NCBI GenBank assembly: GCA_944320865.1
Contig: CALUJC010000009.1
Location: 17,013 to 81,012, forward strand
Source: an uncultured Bacteroides sp.
GTDB taxonomy: Bacteria; Bacteroidota; Bacteroidia; Bacteroidales; Bacteroidaceae
Length of the DNA: 64,000 nucleotides
Direction of reading: 5' to 3'
The notes under the pieces are model-generated. The model was not told where the DNA came from. It ran no database searches and saw nothing but the letters and a program-made list of their open reading frames with translations. A program made the position numbers and the translations under genes. Shown one piece after another: positions 18,692-27,602 of the stretch. Within the stretch, counting starts at the first letter, position 1, and every line of letters begins with the position of its first letter.

Positions 18692-20638
18692 ATGACTAAG
18701 ATAGATTCAAGAATACCGGAAGGTCCGGTAGCCGAGAAATGGACCAACTATAAAGCTCATCAGAAACTGGTTAACCCCGCCAACAAGCGCCGCTTGGACA
18801 TCATCGTGGTGGGCACGGGTCTGGCAGGTGCCAGCGCAGCCGCCTCGCTGGGCGAAATGGGTTTCAAAGTGTTCAACTTCTGCATTCAGGACTCCCCGCG
18901 CCGCGCACACTCCATCGCCGCCCAGGGAGGTATCAACGCAGCCAAGAATTACCAAAACGACGGTGACTCGGTTTACCGCTTGTTCTACGATACAGTGAAG
19001 GGTGGCGACTACCGCGCCCGCGAAGCCAACGTATATCGTCTGGCCGAAGTCAGCAACAACATCATCGACCAGTGCGTGGCACAGGGTGTCCCCTTCGCCC
19101 GCGAATACGGCGGCACGCTGGCCAACCGTTCCTTCGGTGGCGCACAGGTGTCCCGCACGTTCTACGCCAAGGGCCAGACGGGCCAGCAGCTGTTGCTGGG
19201 CGCCTACTCCGCACTGAGCCGCCAGGTGGCTGCCGGCACGGTGAAGCTCTTCACCCGCTATGAGATGCAGGACGTGGTCATCATCGACGGACGCGCCCGC
19301 GGCATCATCGCCAAGAACCTCGTGACCGGCAAGCTGGAGCGCTTCGCCGCACACGCTGTGGTTATCGCTACCGGCGGTTACGGCAACACATACTTCCTCT
19401 CCACCAACGCCATGGCCTGCAACTGCTCGGCCGCTATGGCTTGCTACCGCAAGGGTGCCTGGTTCGCCAATCCCGCTTATGTACAAATCCACCCGACGTG
19501 TATCCCCGTACACGGCGACAAGCAGTCCAAGCTGACGCTGATGTCCGAGTCCCTGCGTAACGACGGCCGCATCTGGGTGCCCAAGAAGCTGGAAGACGCC
19601 AAGAAGCTGCAAGAAGGCACGCTGCAAGGCAAGGACATCCCCGAAGAAGACCGCGACTACTACTTGGAGCGCCGCTACCCGGCCTTCGGTAACCTGGTGC
19701 CGCGCGACGTGGCCAGCCGTGCCGCCAAGGAGCGTTGCGACAAGGGTTATGGTGTGAACAATACTGGTTTGGCTGTGTTCCTGGACTTCTCCGAGGCTAT
19801 CAACCGCCTGGGCAAGGACGTGGTGGCACAACGCTACGGCAACCTGTTCGACATGTACGAGGAAATCACCGACGTCAGCCCTTACGAGAACCCGATGATG
19901 ATTTACCCCGCCATCCACTACACCATGGGCGGCATCTGGGTAGACTACGAACTGATGACCAGCATCAAGGGCCTCTTCGCCATCGGCGAGTGCAACTTCT
20001 CCGACCACGGAGCCAACCGCTTGGGTGCTTCCGCACTGATGCAGGGCTTGGCCGACGGCTACTTCGTGCTGCCCTACACCATCCAGAACTACCTGGCCGA
20101 CCAAATCACTGTTCCCCGCTTCTCCACCGACCTGCCTGAGTTTGCAGCAGCCGAGAAGGCCGTACAGGACAAGATTGACCACCTGATGAACATCAAGGGC
20201 AAGAAGTCCGTTGACTCCATCCACAAGGAGCTGGGCCACGTGATGTGGGAATACGTGGGCATGGGCCGCACGGAAGCCGGCTTGAAGGAAGGCCTGAAGC
20301 GCTTGAAGGAAATCCGCAAGGAGTTTGAGACCGAGCTGTTCATCCCGGGCGAGAAGGAAGGCATGAACGTTGAGCTGGACAAGGCCATCCGCCTGAACGA
20401 CTTCATCACCATGGGCGAGCTTATCGCTTACGATGCACTGAACCGCAACGAATCGTGCGGCGGCCACTTCCGCGAAGAATACCAGACGGAGGAAGGCGAA
20501 GCCAAGCGCGACGACGAGAACTACTTCTACGTAGCTTGCTGGGAATATCAGGGCAGCGACGACAAGGCACCCGTATTGCTGAAGGAGCCGCTGGTTTATG
20601 AGGCCATCAAGGTACAGACGCGTAACTACAAGAGCTAA
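18692..20638 (+). CDS. sdhA: Fumarate reductase/succinate dehydrogenase flavoprotein subunit
   Basis: This 648-residue catalytic subunit reduces fumarate to succinate (or the reverse). The FAD-binding Rossmann motif [20 protein letters not shown] begins near residue 33. The covalent-FAD histidine region is [31 protein letters not shown] and [19 protein letters not shown] are the capping/FAD regions of the family, and the C-terminal helical domain includes [16 protein letters not shown]. The length matches the SdhA/FrdA B-type class of epsilonproteobacteria and Bacteroidetes. It lies in an operon with the cytochrome b and iron-sulphur subunits, 33 bp before the latter. Confidence 0.96.
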   Translation: MTKIDSRIPEGPVAEKWTNYKAHQKLVNPANKRRLDIIVVGTGLAGASAAASLGEMGFKVFNFCIQDSPRRAHSIAAQGGINAAKNYQNDGDSVYRLFYDTVKGGDYRAREANVYRLAEVSNNIIDQCVAQGVPFAREYGGTLANRSFGGAQVSRTFYAKGQTGQQLLLGAYSALSRQVAAGTVKLFTRYEMQDVVIIDGRARGIIAKNLVTGKLERFAAHAVVIATGGYGNTYFLSTNAMACNCSAAMACYRKGAWFANPAYVQIHPTCIPVHGDKQSKLTLMSESLRNDGRIWVPKKLEDAKKLQEGTLQGKDIPEEDRDYYLERRYPAFGNLVPRDVASRAAKERCDKGYGVNNTGLAVFLDFSEAINRLGKDVVAQRYGNLFDMYEEITDVSPYENPMMIYPAIHYTMGGIWVDYELMTSIKGLFAIGECNFSDHGANRLGASALMQGLADGYFVLPYTIQNYLADQITVPRFSTDLPEFAAAEKAVQDKIDHLMNIKGKKSVDSIHKELGHVMWEYVGMGRTEAGLKEGLKRLKEIRKEFETELFIPGEKEGMNVELDKAIRLNDFITMGELIAYDALNRNESCGGHFREEYQTEEGEAKRDDENYFYVACWEYQGSDDKAPVLLKEPLVYEAIKVQTRNYKS

Positions 20639-20671
20639 TCGGGAAGTTGAACAATTAAAGAATTAAAGACA

Positions 20672-21427
20672 ATGGATAAAAATATAAGTTTCACTCTGAA
20701 AATATGGCGTCAGAAAGGCCCGAAGGCCAAAGGCGCATTCGAGACCTATCAGATGAAAGATATTCCCGGCGATACTTCTTTCCTGGAAATGCTGGATATC
20801 TTGAACGAGCAACTTATCAGCGAAGGCAAGGAGCCCGTAGTATTCGACCACGACTGCCGTGAAGGTATTTGCGGCATGTGCTCGCTCTACATCAACGGAC
20901 ATCCGCACGGACCGGCAACAGGTGCTACTACCTGCCAGATTTACATGCGCCGCTTCCACGATGGCGACACCATCACCGTGGAGCCCTGGCGTTCGGCCGG
21001 CTTCCCCGTCATCAAGGACCTGATGGTAGACCGCACAGCCTACGACAAGATTATGCAGGCCGGTGGTTATGTAAGCGTTCCCACGGGTGCCCCGCAGGAT
21101 GCCAACGCCATCCTTATCCCGAAACCCATTGCCGACGAGGCCATGGATGCAGCCAGCTGCATCGGTTGCGGCGCCTGCGTGGCTGCCTGCAAGAACGGTT
21201 CGGCCATGCTGTTCGTTTCGGCCAAGGTCAGCCAGCTCAACCTGCTGCCACAAGGCAAGCCGGAAGCTCTGCGCCGCGCCAAGGCCATGCTGGCCAAAAT
21301 GGATGAACTGGGCTTCGGCAACTGCACCAACACCCGCGCCTGCGAGGCAGAGTGCCCGAAGAACGTGTCCATCAGCAATATCGCACGCTTGAACCGAGAC
21401 TTCATCCGTGCTAAACTGAAAGACTAA
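20672..21427 (+). CDS. sdhB: Fumarate reductase/succinate dehydrogenase iron-sulphur subunit
   Basis: A 251-residue subunit carrying three clusters. The plant-ferredoxin-type [2Fe-2S] ligands are in [16 protein letters not shown] and later TTCQIY. The bacterial-ferredoxin-type ligands are in [16 protein letters not shown] and [19 protein letters not shown]. It links the flavoprotein to the membrane cytochrome b. Third gene of the operon, closed by a strong intrinsic terminator at 21464-21506. Confidence 0.96.
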   Translation: MDKNISFTLKIWRQKGPKAKGAFETYQMKDIPGDTSFLEMLDILNEQLISEGKEPVVFDHDCREGICGMCSLYINGHPHGPATGATTCQIYMRRFHDGDTITVEPWRSAGFPVIKDLMVDRTAYDKIMQAGGYVSVPTGAPQDANAILIPKPIADEAMDAASCIGCGACVAACKNGSAMLFVSAKVSQLNLLPQGKPEALRRAKAMLAKMDELGFGNCTNTRACEAECPKNVSISNIARLNRDFIRAKLKD

Positions 21428-21463
21428 ATTCTGCCTTTCTACATTTGATTAATATCACACCCG

Positions 21464-21506
21464 GGACTCCCCTACAGGCCTTTCGCTTGCAGGGGAGTCC
21501 TATTTA
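21464..21506 (+). terminator. Intrinsic terminator of the sdhCAB operon
   Basis: GGACTCCCCT (21464-21473) pairs perfectly with AGGGGAGTCC (21491-21500), followed by TATTTA. Confidence 0.75.
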
Positions 21507-21651
21507 TATCCGTCCATGGAGAGGCATGATGAATCACTTTACCATTTGCATGCTAACACGCGGCATTTCCTAACAAAAAGACAAGCCGTGCAAGCAAACG
21601 ATTATAATTCGTGAAAGTATTTTAAAAGATTTAATCAATCAAAAGCAACAT

Positions 21652-21682
21652 TTGGAATTCAGCCGAAGAAAGTCTACCTTCG
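21652..21682 (+). promoter_or_regulatory. Promoter-like pair in front of a candidate small RNA
   Basis: TTG at 21652-21654, 20 bases, TACCTTCG at 21675-21682 (one mismatch to the -7 consensus). No gene starts within 200 bp downstream. Confidence 0.45.
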
Positions 21683-21689
21683 CAACGTG

Positions 21690-21750
21690 ATTTTTTTCAT
21701 AGTATTAGATTTAAGGTTAACAAAGGTAGGGCTCAGCGGAGCCCTTTTTT
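21690..21750 (+). ncRNA. Candidate small RNA or attenuated leader
   Basis: The stretch lies between the promoter-like pair ending at 21682 and a compact terminator: GGGCTC (21729-21734), AGCG, GAGCCC (21739-21744), then six T. The predicted transcript is about 60 nt and contains no plausible ORF. It is 139 bp upstream of the PepSY-like lipoprotein gene and could be that gene's attenuated leader instead of a free RNA. The remainder of the 461-bp gap, 21507-21650, shows nothing recognisable. Confidence 0.35.
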
Positions 21751-21888
21751 CATTTTAAGGCGTTTACCCCTTTACTTTACTTGTTTGCGGAAATCTGTTG
21801 AAAAATGCATTATTCCAACTTCTTTCCAGATTCGTGTCTTTCCTTTGCCCATGATAAAAGCAGCAATTAACCTCAAAAGAAAAGACTT

Positions 21889-23223
21889 ATGAAGAAATTA
21901 CTACCTTTATGCGCGTTATTGACCGGCATGTTGTGCACTTTAGCCTCTTGCAACAACGACGACCAGCCGGACATCCTTCCGGGAAACGGCAATGTGCCGG
22001 AAGCTATACTTGAACAATTCAAAAAGCAGTTTCCCGATGCCCAAAATGTAACATGGGAAAATCAAGCAGACGGATACTACACCGCCAGCTTCACAACAGA
22101 TGACAACCCGCAAAGCCATAATACGGCCTGGTTCAACGGACACGGGTATTGGGACATGACAAACTATGAAATTCCATTCACGACCGTTCCACAAGCAGTA
22201 AAAGAAGCCTTCGAAGCCAGTGATTACGGACAAAGCGGGTCGGGTTGGCGCGTAGACGACGAAGTGGACGTGCTGGAACGCAACGGCAACGAGACACTCT
22301 ATGTCATTGAAGTGCAGAAACGGGAAAACGGTAAGGAAACGGAAATAGACCTGTACTTCACAGCATCGGGCATACTGGTCAAGGAACTGGCCGACGGCGA
22401 CAACTACAACCGCTACGAAGACTACCTGCCCCAACAGCCTGCCGGAGACATCCAAACCTGGCTGGAAAACAGCCCGTACAAGGATGCCGGCATCATAGAC
22501 ATTGAACGTGAAGACGAAGGTACGGAAGTAGAACTCATCTACAACGGACTGAAAGTGGAAATATTATTCAACCACAACCAGCAATGGGTGTATACCAAAA
22601 CCGAATACAAACGCCGCAACCAAAGCCAAGTGCCTGAAACCATCTTGAACGCCATACAGGCCAGCCAGGCCTGGCAAAACGGATACACCAGGCTGGAAGA
22701 TATTGACTTCTATGAAACCAGCTTGTCGGAAAACTTCTACTGCATTGAACTGGAAAACCGTTTTGACGACGATGTGAAAATCTATATAGATGAAAACGGC
22801 AACCTGCTGGACCAACGCCCCGATATAGGCAATGGCAACGAGGGACAAGGCGGAATACCTGTGGAAAACGATATCAAGACATTCATTGAAACAAACTATC
22901 CCGGTGCCATCATCCTGGAAAAGGATTACGACCACGGACTGCTGGAGGTTGAAATCCGTCATGAAGGCCGCGAAAAAGAAATCAGATTCAACGGACACAA
23001 CGAGTGGCTCAGCTCGGAATGGGATGTACGCATCAATGAACTTCCTGATGCCGTAAAGCAAGCCCTCAACGACAACGGTTATCGCCCGGATGACGACAAA
23101 GCCACCTACATGGAAACCCCGGATGGAATGTGGTATGAAATAGAAGCCTACAAAGACCGCCATGAATGGACGATATACATCCACCCGGACGGCATCATCC
23201 TTGATGCAAAGCTCGACGATTAA
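21889..23223 (+). CDS. PepSY-like domain lipoprotein
   Basis: A 444-residue lipoprotein with lipobox LCTLASC near residue 21. Three to four repeats of the Bacteroidetes PepSY-like fold are visible. Each has a short helix with the pattern PEAILEQFKKQFPDAQNVTW, VPQAVKEAFEAS, VPETILNAIQAS or LPDAVKQALNDNGY, followed by strands such as YYTASF, YVIEVQKR and WYEIEAYKDRHEWTIYI. It is very acidic. Proteins of this group (formerly DUF2874) are exported and of unknown function; a beta-lactamase-inhibitor-like fold has been reported for relatives. The stop codon shares bases with the convergent dprA stop. Confidence 0.8.
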   Translation: MKKLLPLCALLTGMLCTLASCNNDDQPDILPGNGNVPEAILEQFKKQFPDAQNVTWENQADGYYTASFTTDDNPQSHNTAWFNGHGYWDMTNYEIPFTTVPQAVKEAFEASDYGQSGSGWRVDDEVDVLERNGNETLYVIEVQKRENGKETEIDLYFTASGILVKELADGDNYNRYEDYLPQQPAGDIQTWLENSPYKDAGIIDIEREDEGTEVELIYNGLKVEILFNHNQQWVYTKTEYKRRNQSQVPETILNAIQASQAWQNGYTRLEDIDFYETSLSENFYCIELENRFDDDVKIYIDENGNLLDQRPDIGNGNEGQGGIPVENDIKTFIETNYPGAIILEKDYDHGLLEVEIRHEGREKEIRFNGHNEWLSSEWDVRINELPDAVKQALNDNGYRPDDDKATYMETPDGMWYEIEAYKDRHEWTIYIHPDGIILDAKLDD

Positions 23224-24341
23224 ACCAAACGGTACATGCTGCCTGCCAAAGCCTTGACCACACCCTTCATTTCGAGTTCAAACAATAAAGCACTCATACG
23301 GTTCACCGGAATGTTGGATGCCACGACCAAGGTATTGATGTGCAGTTCGCCTCGCTCCATGAGGATACGCACCACGGAAGCCTCTTCTTCGGACAACTCG
23401 GGGAAGAGGCTTCGCTGTACATTTCCCGGGACAGTCTGCACATCACGGCCTTCCCACATCATGGCCTTCATCAAATCGTCGGCAGAAAGCAATAGTGCCG
23501 CCTTGTTATCGTGTATCAGCCGGTTGCAGCCTTCGGAACAGCCATCCCCCACACGACCGGGCACGGCAAAACACTCACGATTGTAAGAATTGGCAATGTC
23601 GGCAGTAATCAGCGAACCGCCTTTGGCAGCCGATTCCACAACAATGGTGGCATCGCTCATGCCGGCCACAATGCGATTACGCTGCACAAAGTTATGCCGG
23701 TCGGGTTGAGAACCTGTGAAGTATTCCGTCAGCAAACCGCCGTTTTCAAGCATCTCTATGGCCGTGCGACGATGTGAAGACGGATAGATACGGTCCAGCC
23801 CATGCCCCAACACAGCGACTGTGGAAAGCCCGTTGGCAAGCGCCCCGCGATGGGCGGCGATGTCAATGCCATAGGCAAGCCCGCTCACCACCAAAACGTC
23901 GGGACACAAGGCAGAAAGCTCGCGCAACAAGTCTGCACAAAACTGCCTTCCGTAATCCGTGGCACGCCGGGTTCCCACGATACTGATGACATGCAGGTGG
24001 TTTAAGTCGGCATTCCCCTTGTAAAACAAAGCAATCGGGGCATCATCACACCCCCGCAATCGGGAGGGATAAGCCTCATCCATCAGTGTAATGCAGGCTA
24101 TGTGGTTTTTCTCGGCAAAAGCCAGTTCCTGCTCTGCCCGCCGGAAAGCCTCAGGATTATCCAAAGCGGATGCCACAGACTTAGGCAAGCCGGGAAACAA
24201 CACCGGCAGTTCTTCACGGCGATTAAATACAGCCGTCGCACTGCCCAATTCTTTCACCAGCCGGTGAGCCAATATAGCGCCTACTCCCGCACACTGAGGC
24301 AACACCAGGCTGCAAAGCCGTTCATCGGTATAAATATTCAT
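23220..24341 (-). CDS. dprA: DNA-processing protein DprA
   Basis: A 373-residue protein of the DprA/Smf family, which loads RecA on incoming single-stranded DNA. The N-terminal helix-hairpin-helix/SAM-like region (residues 1-70) is followed by the Rossmann core with SIVGTRRATDYGR, VSGLAYGIDIAAHRGAL, VAVLGHGLDRIYPSSHR, NRIVAGMSDATIVVESAAKG and CFAVPGRVGDGCSEGCNRLI. A C-terminal winged helix (SEEEASVVRILMERGELHIN) completes it. It is last in a four-gene minus-strand operon behind U32, DUF2007 and thioesterase genes. The TAA stop overlaps the convergent PepSY-like gene stop (TTAA at 23220-23223). Confidence 0.95.
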   Translation of the reverse strand: MNIYTDERLCSLVLPQCAGVGAILAHRLVKELGSATAVFNRREELPVLFPGLPKSVASALDNPEAFRRAEQELAFAEKNHIACITLMDEAYPSRLRGCDDAPIALFYKGNADLNHLHVISIVGTRRATDYGRQFCADLLRELSALCPDVLVVSGLAYGIDIAAHRGALANGLSTVAVLGHGLDRIYPSSHRRTAIEMLENGGLLTEYFTGSQPDRHNFVQRNRIVAGMSDATIVVESAAKGGSLITADIANSYNRECFAVPGRVGDGCSEGCNRLIHDNKAALLLSADDLMKAMMWEGRDVQTVPGNVQRSLFPELSEEEASVVRILMERGELHINTLVVASNIPVNRMSALLFELEMKGVVKALAGSMYRLV

Positions 24342-24378
24342 CGGTTAAAACAAGATTAGAACACAGGGATGCTGCCTG

Positions 24379-24786
24379 TCAGCAGAAGTAAGGCTCGAAA
24401 AGCTTGTCGAACAGCTCACTGCCGCTCAGCCGTCCGCCTACCACGCACACCGTCTCCACCACCGACTTCACGGCCACCCGGCCATCGCTCTTGCGGAAGA
24501 TGTCCTGGTAAAAGACGTACTTGATGCCCTCTTTCTTCAGGTAAAGCTTGGACAGGAATTCATCGCCGCTGCGCAAAGGTGTCTTGAAGGCCATGCTGAT
24601 GCGCGCCACCACGGGGTCTACCCCCTGGCGATGCAGCTCGGCAAAGCTGACACCCACGGACAGCAGGAATTCATGCCGCGTATGTTCCAGGTAGTGCTGG
24701 TAGTTGGCGTTGTTCACAATGCCCTGCAGGTCGCACTCGTAGTCGCGCACCTTCATGGGCAGCTCGTAGATGTATTTATCGGTCAT
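24379..24786 (-). CDS. Acyl-CoA thioesterase, YbgC/4HBT hotdog family
   Basis: This 135-residue hotdog-fold protein starts MTDKYIYELPMKVRDYECDL. The block RDYECDLQGIVNNANYQHYL carries the aspartate, shifted in type, and the H-x-x-Y-x-x-Y region of 4-hydroxybenzoyl-CoA thioesterase/YbgC enzymes. RSGDEFLSKLYLKKEG and AVKSVVETVCV follow in normal order. It should hydrolyse short acyl-CoA or acyl-ACP. Its ATG overlaps the end of the DUF2007 gene by 11 bp, which implies translational coupling, and is preferred to an in-frame upstream codon at 24858. Confidence 0.85.
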   Translation of the reverse strand: MTDKYIYELPMKVRDYECDLQGIVNNANYQHYLEHTRHEFLLSVGVSFAELHRQGVDPVVARISMAFKTPLRSGDEFLSKLYLKKEGIKYVFYQDIFRKSDGRVAVKSVVETVCVVGGRLSGSELFDKLFEPYFC

Positions 24787-25231
24787 TATCGGTATCCGTA
24801 TTAAGGGTTGTACATGATTCTTCCGTACGCGCCACCGGCGTATTGAAACGGGCGCCACACCGGCTGCACACGTATTCCCAATGCTCCGTGCCCGGAGGGG
24901 CCGCCGTGAGCATGGTCATCACTGTGGCCAGCGCCGCGCGCCATCGCTTCCCGCGCTTCAGGCGCAGCCTGATGTCGGCCGAACCGCACTGCGGGCAATA
25001 CTTCAGCTGCTCGGGCACCATCTGGTTCCGCTCCAGCAAGGCCATCGCCGCTTCGTAGTCGTCCTCATAGACAAAGATGTCCACGCCCGACACGTTGGCC
25101 ACAAAGCCGCGCAAGACGTTGGACGTATTCTCGTTATGAAGGGCCGAGGGGATGCCTTCGTTCTCCAGCGCGCCCTGTATGAGGCGTGCCTGGAAGTCGT
25201 CGTTGCAGGTTATCAGCTTCCGTGTTTTCAT
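24776..25231 (-). CDS. DUF2007 protein with C-terminal zinc ribbon
   Basis: A 151-residue protein in two parts. Residues 1-70 match the DUF2007 'putative signal transducing protein' fold (NDDFQARLIQGALENEGIPS, VDIFVYEDDYEAAMALLERN), a small ACT/GlnB-like alpha-beta unit. Residues 78-130 hold two pairs of cysteines, CPQCGSAD and CSRCGARF, an expected zinc ribbon, separated by a short hydrophobic helix. The function is unknown. It lies in the operon 18 bp after the U32 gene and overlaps the thioesterase gene by 11 bp. Confidence 0.75.
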   Translation of the reverse strand: MKTRKLITCNDDFQARLIQGALENEGIPSALHNENTSNVLRGFVANVSGVDIFVYEDDYEAAMALLERNQMVPEQLKYCPQCGSADIRLRLKRGKRWRAALATVMTMLTAAPPGTEHWEYVCSRCGARFNTPVARTEESCTTLNTDTDNDR

Positions 25232-25249
25232 ATCCTACAAGTAGTTGGT

Positions 25250-26533
25250 TTATCCGCGCTGGTGCTCCACGTCCAGCCCCTTGAAACGTTTCAACTCGTC
25301 GAGCGACACCAGCTTGTAGAGCTTGTCGCTGGGACGTATCTTCACGCACTTCATAGAGAAGTGCTCGCCTTTGTGCACAGTTGGCACGGGCTTCAGGTCG
25401 ACACGCGCTTCCTCCAACGTGACGTACTCAGCGCCGGTCGTCGGGCCGGTGATGAGCAGCTTGTCGCCCACACTCACTTCGGCCGCCTCCACCAGGAATT
25501 CCGCCACGCCTATCTTCGAGAAGTAGCGGATACCTTTGCCCACGTATATCTTGCGCTCCGTTGCCGCCGAGCCGTAGTTTTTGGTCCACTCGCCCAGCCG
25601 CTGACCCAAATAGTAGCCGTCCCAGAAGCCCCGGTTGAACACCGTAGCCAGCCGCCGGTTCCACTCTTCCACCTTGTCGTCGGTAAACGTACCTTCCACA
25701 TAGGCATGCACAGCCTCCTTGTAGCACTCCACCACCGTGCGCACATATTCGGGGCCACGCGCCCGGCCTTCTATCTTGAACACGCGCACACCGGCATCCA
25801 TCATCTTGTTCATGAAGTGGATGGTCTTCAGGTCTTTGGGCGACATGATGTACTGGTTGTCCACCTCCAGTTCGGCATCCGTTTCCTTGTCGCGCACGAT
25901 GTACGAGCGGCGGCACACCTGCATGCACGCGCCACGGTTGGCCGAGCTGTTCATCTGGTGCAGGGATAAGTAGCACTTGCCGCTGACGGCCATGCACAGG
26001 GCGCCGTGGCAGAACATCTCGATGCGCACCGGCTGGCCCGAGGGGCCGCAGATGTTCTCTTCCACGATGGCACGATGTATCTCCGCCACCTGGTCCAAGT
26101 TGAGCTCGCGCGCCAGCACCACCACGTCGGCAAACTGGGCGTAGAAGCGCAGCGCCTCCACGTTGCTGATGTTGAGCTGCGTGCTGAGGTGCACCTCCTG
26201 GCCAATGCGGCGGGCGTAGTCCATCACCGCCACGTCGGCGGCAATGATGGCGCTGATGCCGGCCTCGTGGGCAGCGTCCACAATGGTGCGCATCAACGGG
26301 AGGTCTTGGTCGTAAATGATAGTGTTGACAGTGAGGTAACTCTTCATGCCGTGACTGTCGCACGTGCGGGCTATCTCCCGCAGGTCGTCGATGCTGAACG
26401 TGCTGGCCGAGCGGGCACGCATGTTCAGGTTCTCTATGCCGAAGTAGATGGCATCTGCCCCGGCCTGTATGGCTGCCGCCAGCGACTCGCGCGAGCCGAC
26501 GGGAGCCATGATTTCAAAATCGCTTACATTCAT
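25250..26533 (-). CDS. Peptidase U32 family protein (tRNA/rRNA hydroxylation type)
   Basis: A 427-residue protein beginning MNVSDFEIMAPVGSRESLAA. It has the U32 core: AIQAGADAIYFGIENLNMRA, then DQDLPLMRTIVDAAHEAGI and HLSTQLNISNVEALRFY. The signature region ELNLDQVAEIHRA and MFCHGALCMAVSGKCYLS contains the cysteines thought to hold an iron-sulphur cluster, and CMQVCRRSY and KIEGRARGPEYV follow. Named peptidases, several members (TrhP/YegQ, RlhA) are now known to hydroxylate RNA with prephenate, and a similar role is likely here. First gene of the dprA operon. A -7 box ends six bases upstream, so the message may be leaderless or start at the next ATG (26509). Confidence 0.85.
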   Translation of the reverse strand: MNVSDFEIMAPVGSRESLAAAIQAGADAIYFGIENLNMRARSASTFSIDDLREIARTCDSHGMKSYLTVNTIIYDQDLPLMRTIVDAAHEAGISAIIAADVAVMDYARRIGQEVHLSTQLNISNVEALRFYAQFADVVVLARELNLDQVAEIHRAIVEENICGPSGQPVRIEMFCHGALCMAVSGKCYLSLHQMNSSANRGACMQVCRRSYIVRDKETDAELEVDNQYIMSPKDLKTIHFMNKMMDAGVRVFKIEGRARGPEYVRTVVECYKEAVHAYVEGTFTDDKVEEWNRRLATVFNRGFWDGYYLGQRLGEWTKNYGSAATERKIYVGKGIRYFSKIGVAEFLVEAAEVSVGDKLLITGPTTGAEYVTLEEARVDLKPVPTVHKGEHFSMKCVKIRPSDKLYKLVSLDELKRFKGLDVEHQRG

Positions 26534-26538
26534 GCAGG

Positions 26539-26575
26539 CAAAGATAAGGCTTTTCCGGATTTTCCCGTACCTTTG
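26539..26575. promoter_or_regulatory. Divergent promoter pair between the U32 operon and dus
   Basis: Minus-strand TATCTTTG occupies 26539-26546 and plus-strand TACCTTTG occupies 26568-26575, in a gap of only 64 bp between the two start codons. Confidence 0.65.
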
Positions 26576-26597
26576 TCCCCGGAAAAAACAAGAACAC

Positions 26598-27602
26598 ATG
26601 AAGATAGCCTCGATAGACCTGGGGACATGCCCCGTGCTGCTCGCCCCGATGGAAGACGTGACCGACCCGGCTTTCCGCCTGATGTGCAAAGAGTTTGGCG
26701 CCGACATGGTGTACACCGAATTCGTATCGGCCGATGCCCTTATCCGCGCCGTCAGCAAGACGGAGCAGAAGCTGGCCATCAGCGATGCCGAACGCCCCGT
26801 AGCCATTCAGATATACGGGCGCGACGTGGACACCATGGTGGAGGCAGCCAAAATAGTGGAGCAGGCCCGCCCCGATGTCATCGACTTGAACTTCGGTTGC
26901 CCGGTGAAGCGCGTGGCAGGCAAAGGTGCCGGGGCAGGCATGTTGCAGAACATCCCGCTGATGCTGGCGATTACCCGTGCCGTGGTGCAGGCCGTCCGCA
27001 TCCCCGTCACCGTGAAGACCCGCTTAGGCTGGGATGCCGAACATAAAATCATTGTCGACCTTGCCGAACAGCTGCAGGACTGCGGCATCCGGGCCCTCAC
27101 CATCCACGGGCGCACCCGCGCACAGATGTACACCGGCGAGGCCGACTGGACGCTGATAGGCGCCGTGAAGCAGAATCCCCGCATGCACATCCCCATCATA
27201 GGCAACGGCGACGTCACCACCCCCCAGCGCGCCCGCGAGTGCTTCGACCGCTATGGCGTGGATGCCATCATGATAGGCCGCGCCAGCTTCGGCCGCCCCT
27301 GGATATTCCGCGAAGTAAAGCATTTCCTTGAGACCGGCGAAGAGCTGTCCGGTCTCAGCCCCGCCTGGAAGCTCGACGTGCTGCGCCGCCAGGTAGAAGA
27401 CAGTGTGCGCTTGCTGGACGAGCGCCGGGGCATCCTACACGTGCGCCGCCACCTGGCCGCCAGCCCCCTGTTCAAGGGCATCCCCAACTTCCGCGACACG
27501 CGCATCGCCATGCTCCGTGCCGAGACGCAGGAAGAGCTGTTCGCCATCTTCCGGCAGATAGAGCCGCTGCTGGGCATCACTTCTTCACAAACCACCGCTT
27601 GA
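26598..27602 (+). CDS. dusB: tRNA-dihydrouridine synthase (DusB-like)
   Basis: This 334-residue FMN enzyme reduces uridine to dihydrouridine in tRNA. Family blocks are in order: LLAPMEDVTDPAFRLMCKEF, PVAIQIYGRD, VIDLNFGCPVKRVAGKGAGA (catalytic cysteine in GCPV), VTVKTRLGWD, ALTIHGRTRAQMYTGEADW and IPIIGNGDVTTPQRA then GVDAIMIGRASFGRPWIF. The start ATG lies 22 bp after its -7 box. The 3' end overlaps the convergent PAP2 gene by 26 bp. Confidence 0.93.
   Translation: MKIASIDLGTCPVLLAPMEDVTDPAFRLMCKEFGADMVYTEFVSADALIRAVSKTEQKLAISDAERPVAIQIYGRDVDTMVEAAKIVEQARPDVIDLNFGCPVKRVAGKGAGAGMLQNIPLMLAITRAVVQAVRIPVTVKTRLGWDAEHKIIVDLAEQLQDCGIRALTIHGRTRAQMYTGEADWTLIGAVKQNPRMHIPIIGNGDVTTPQRARECFDRYGVDAIMIGRASFGRPWIFREVKHFLETGEELSGLSPAWKLDVLRRQVEDSVRLLDERRGILHVRRHLAASPLFKGIPNFRDTRIAMLRAETQEELFAIFRQIEPLLGITSSQTTA

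Noticed and set aside
18707-20467. 586-codon minus-strand frame opposite sdhA
   Set aside because: A shadow of the flavoprotein gene with no start signal or family motif.
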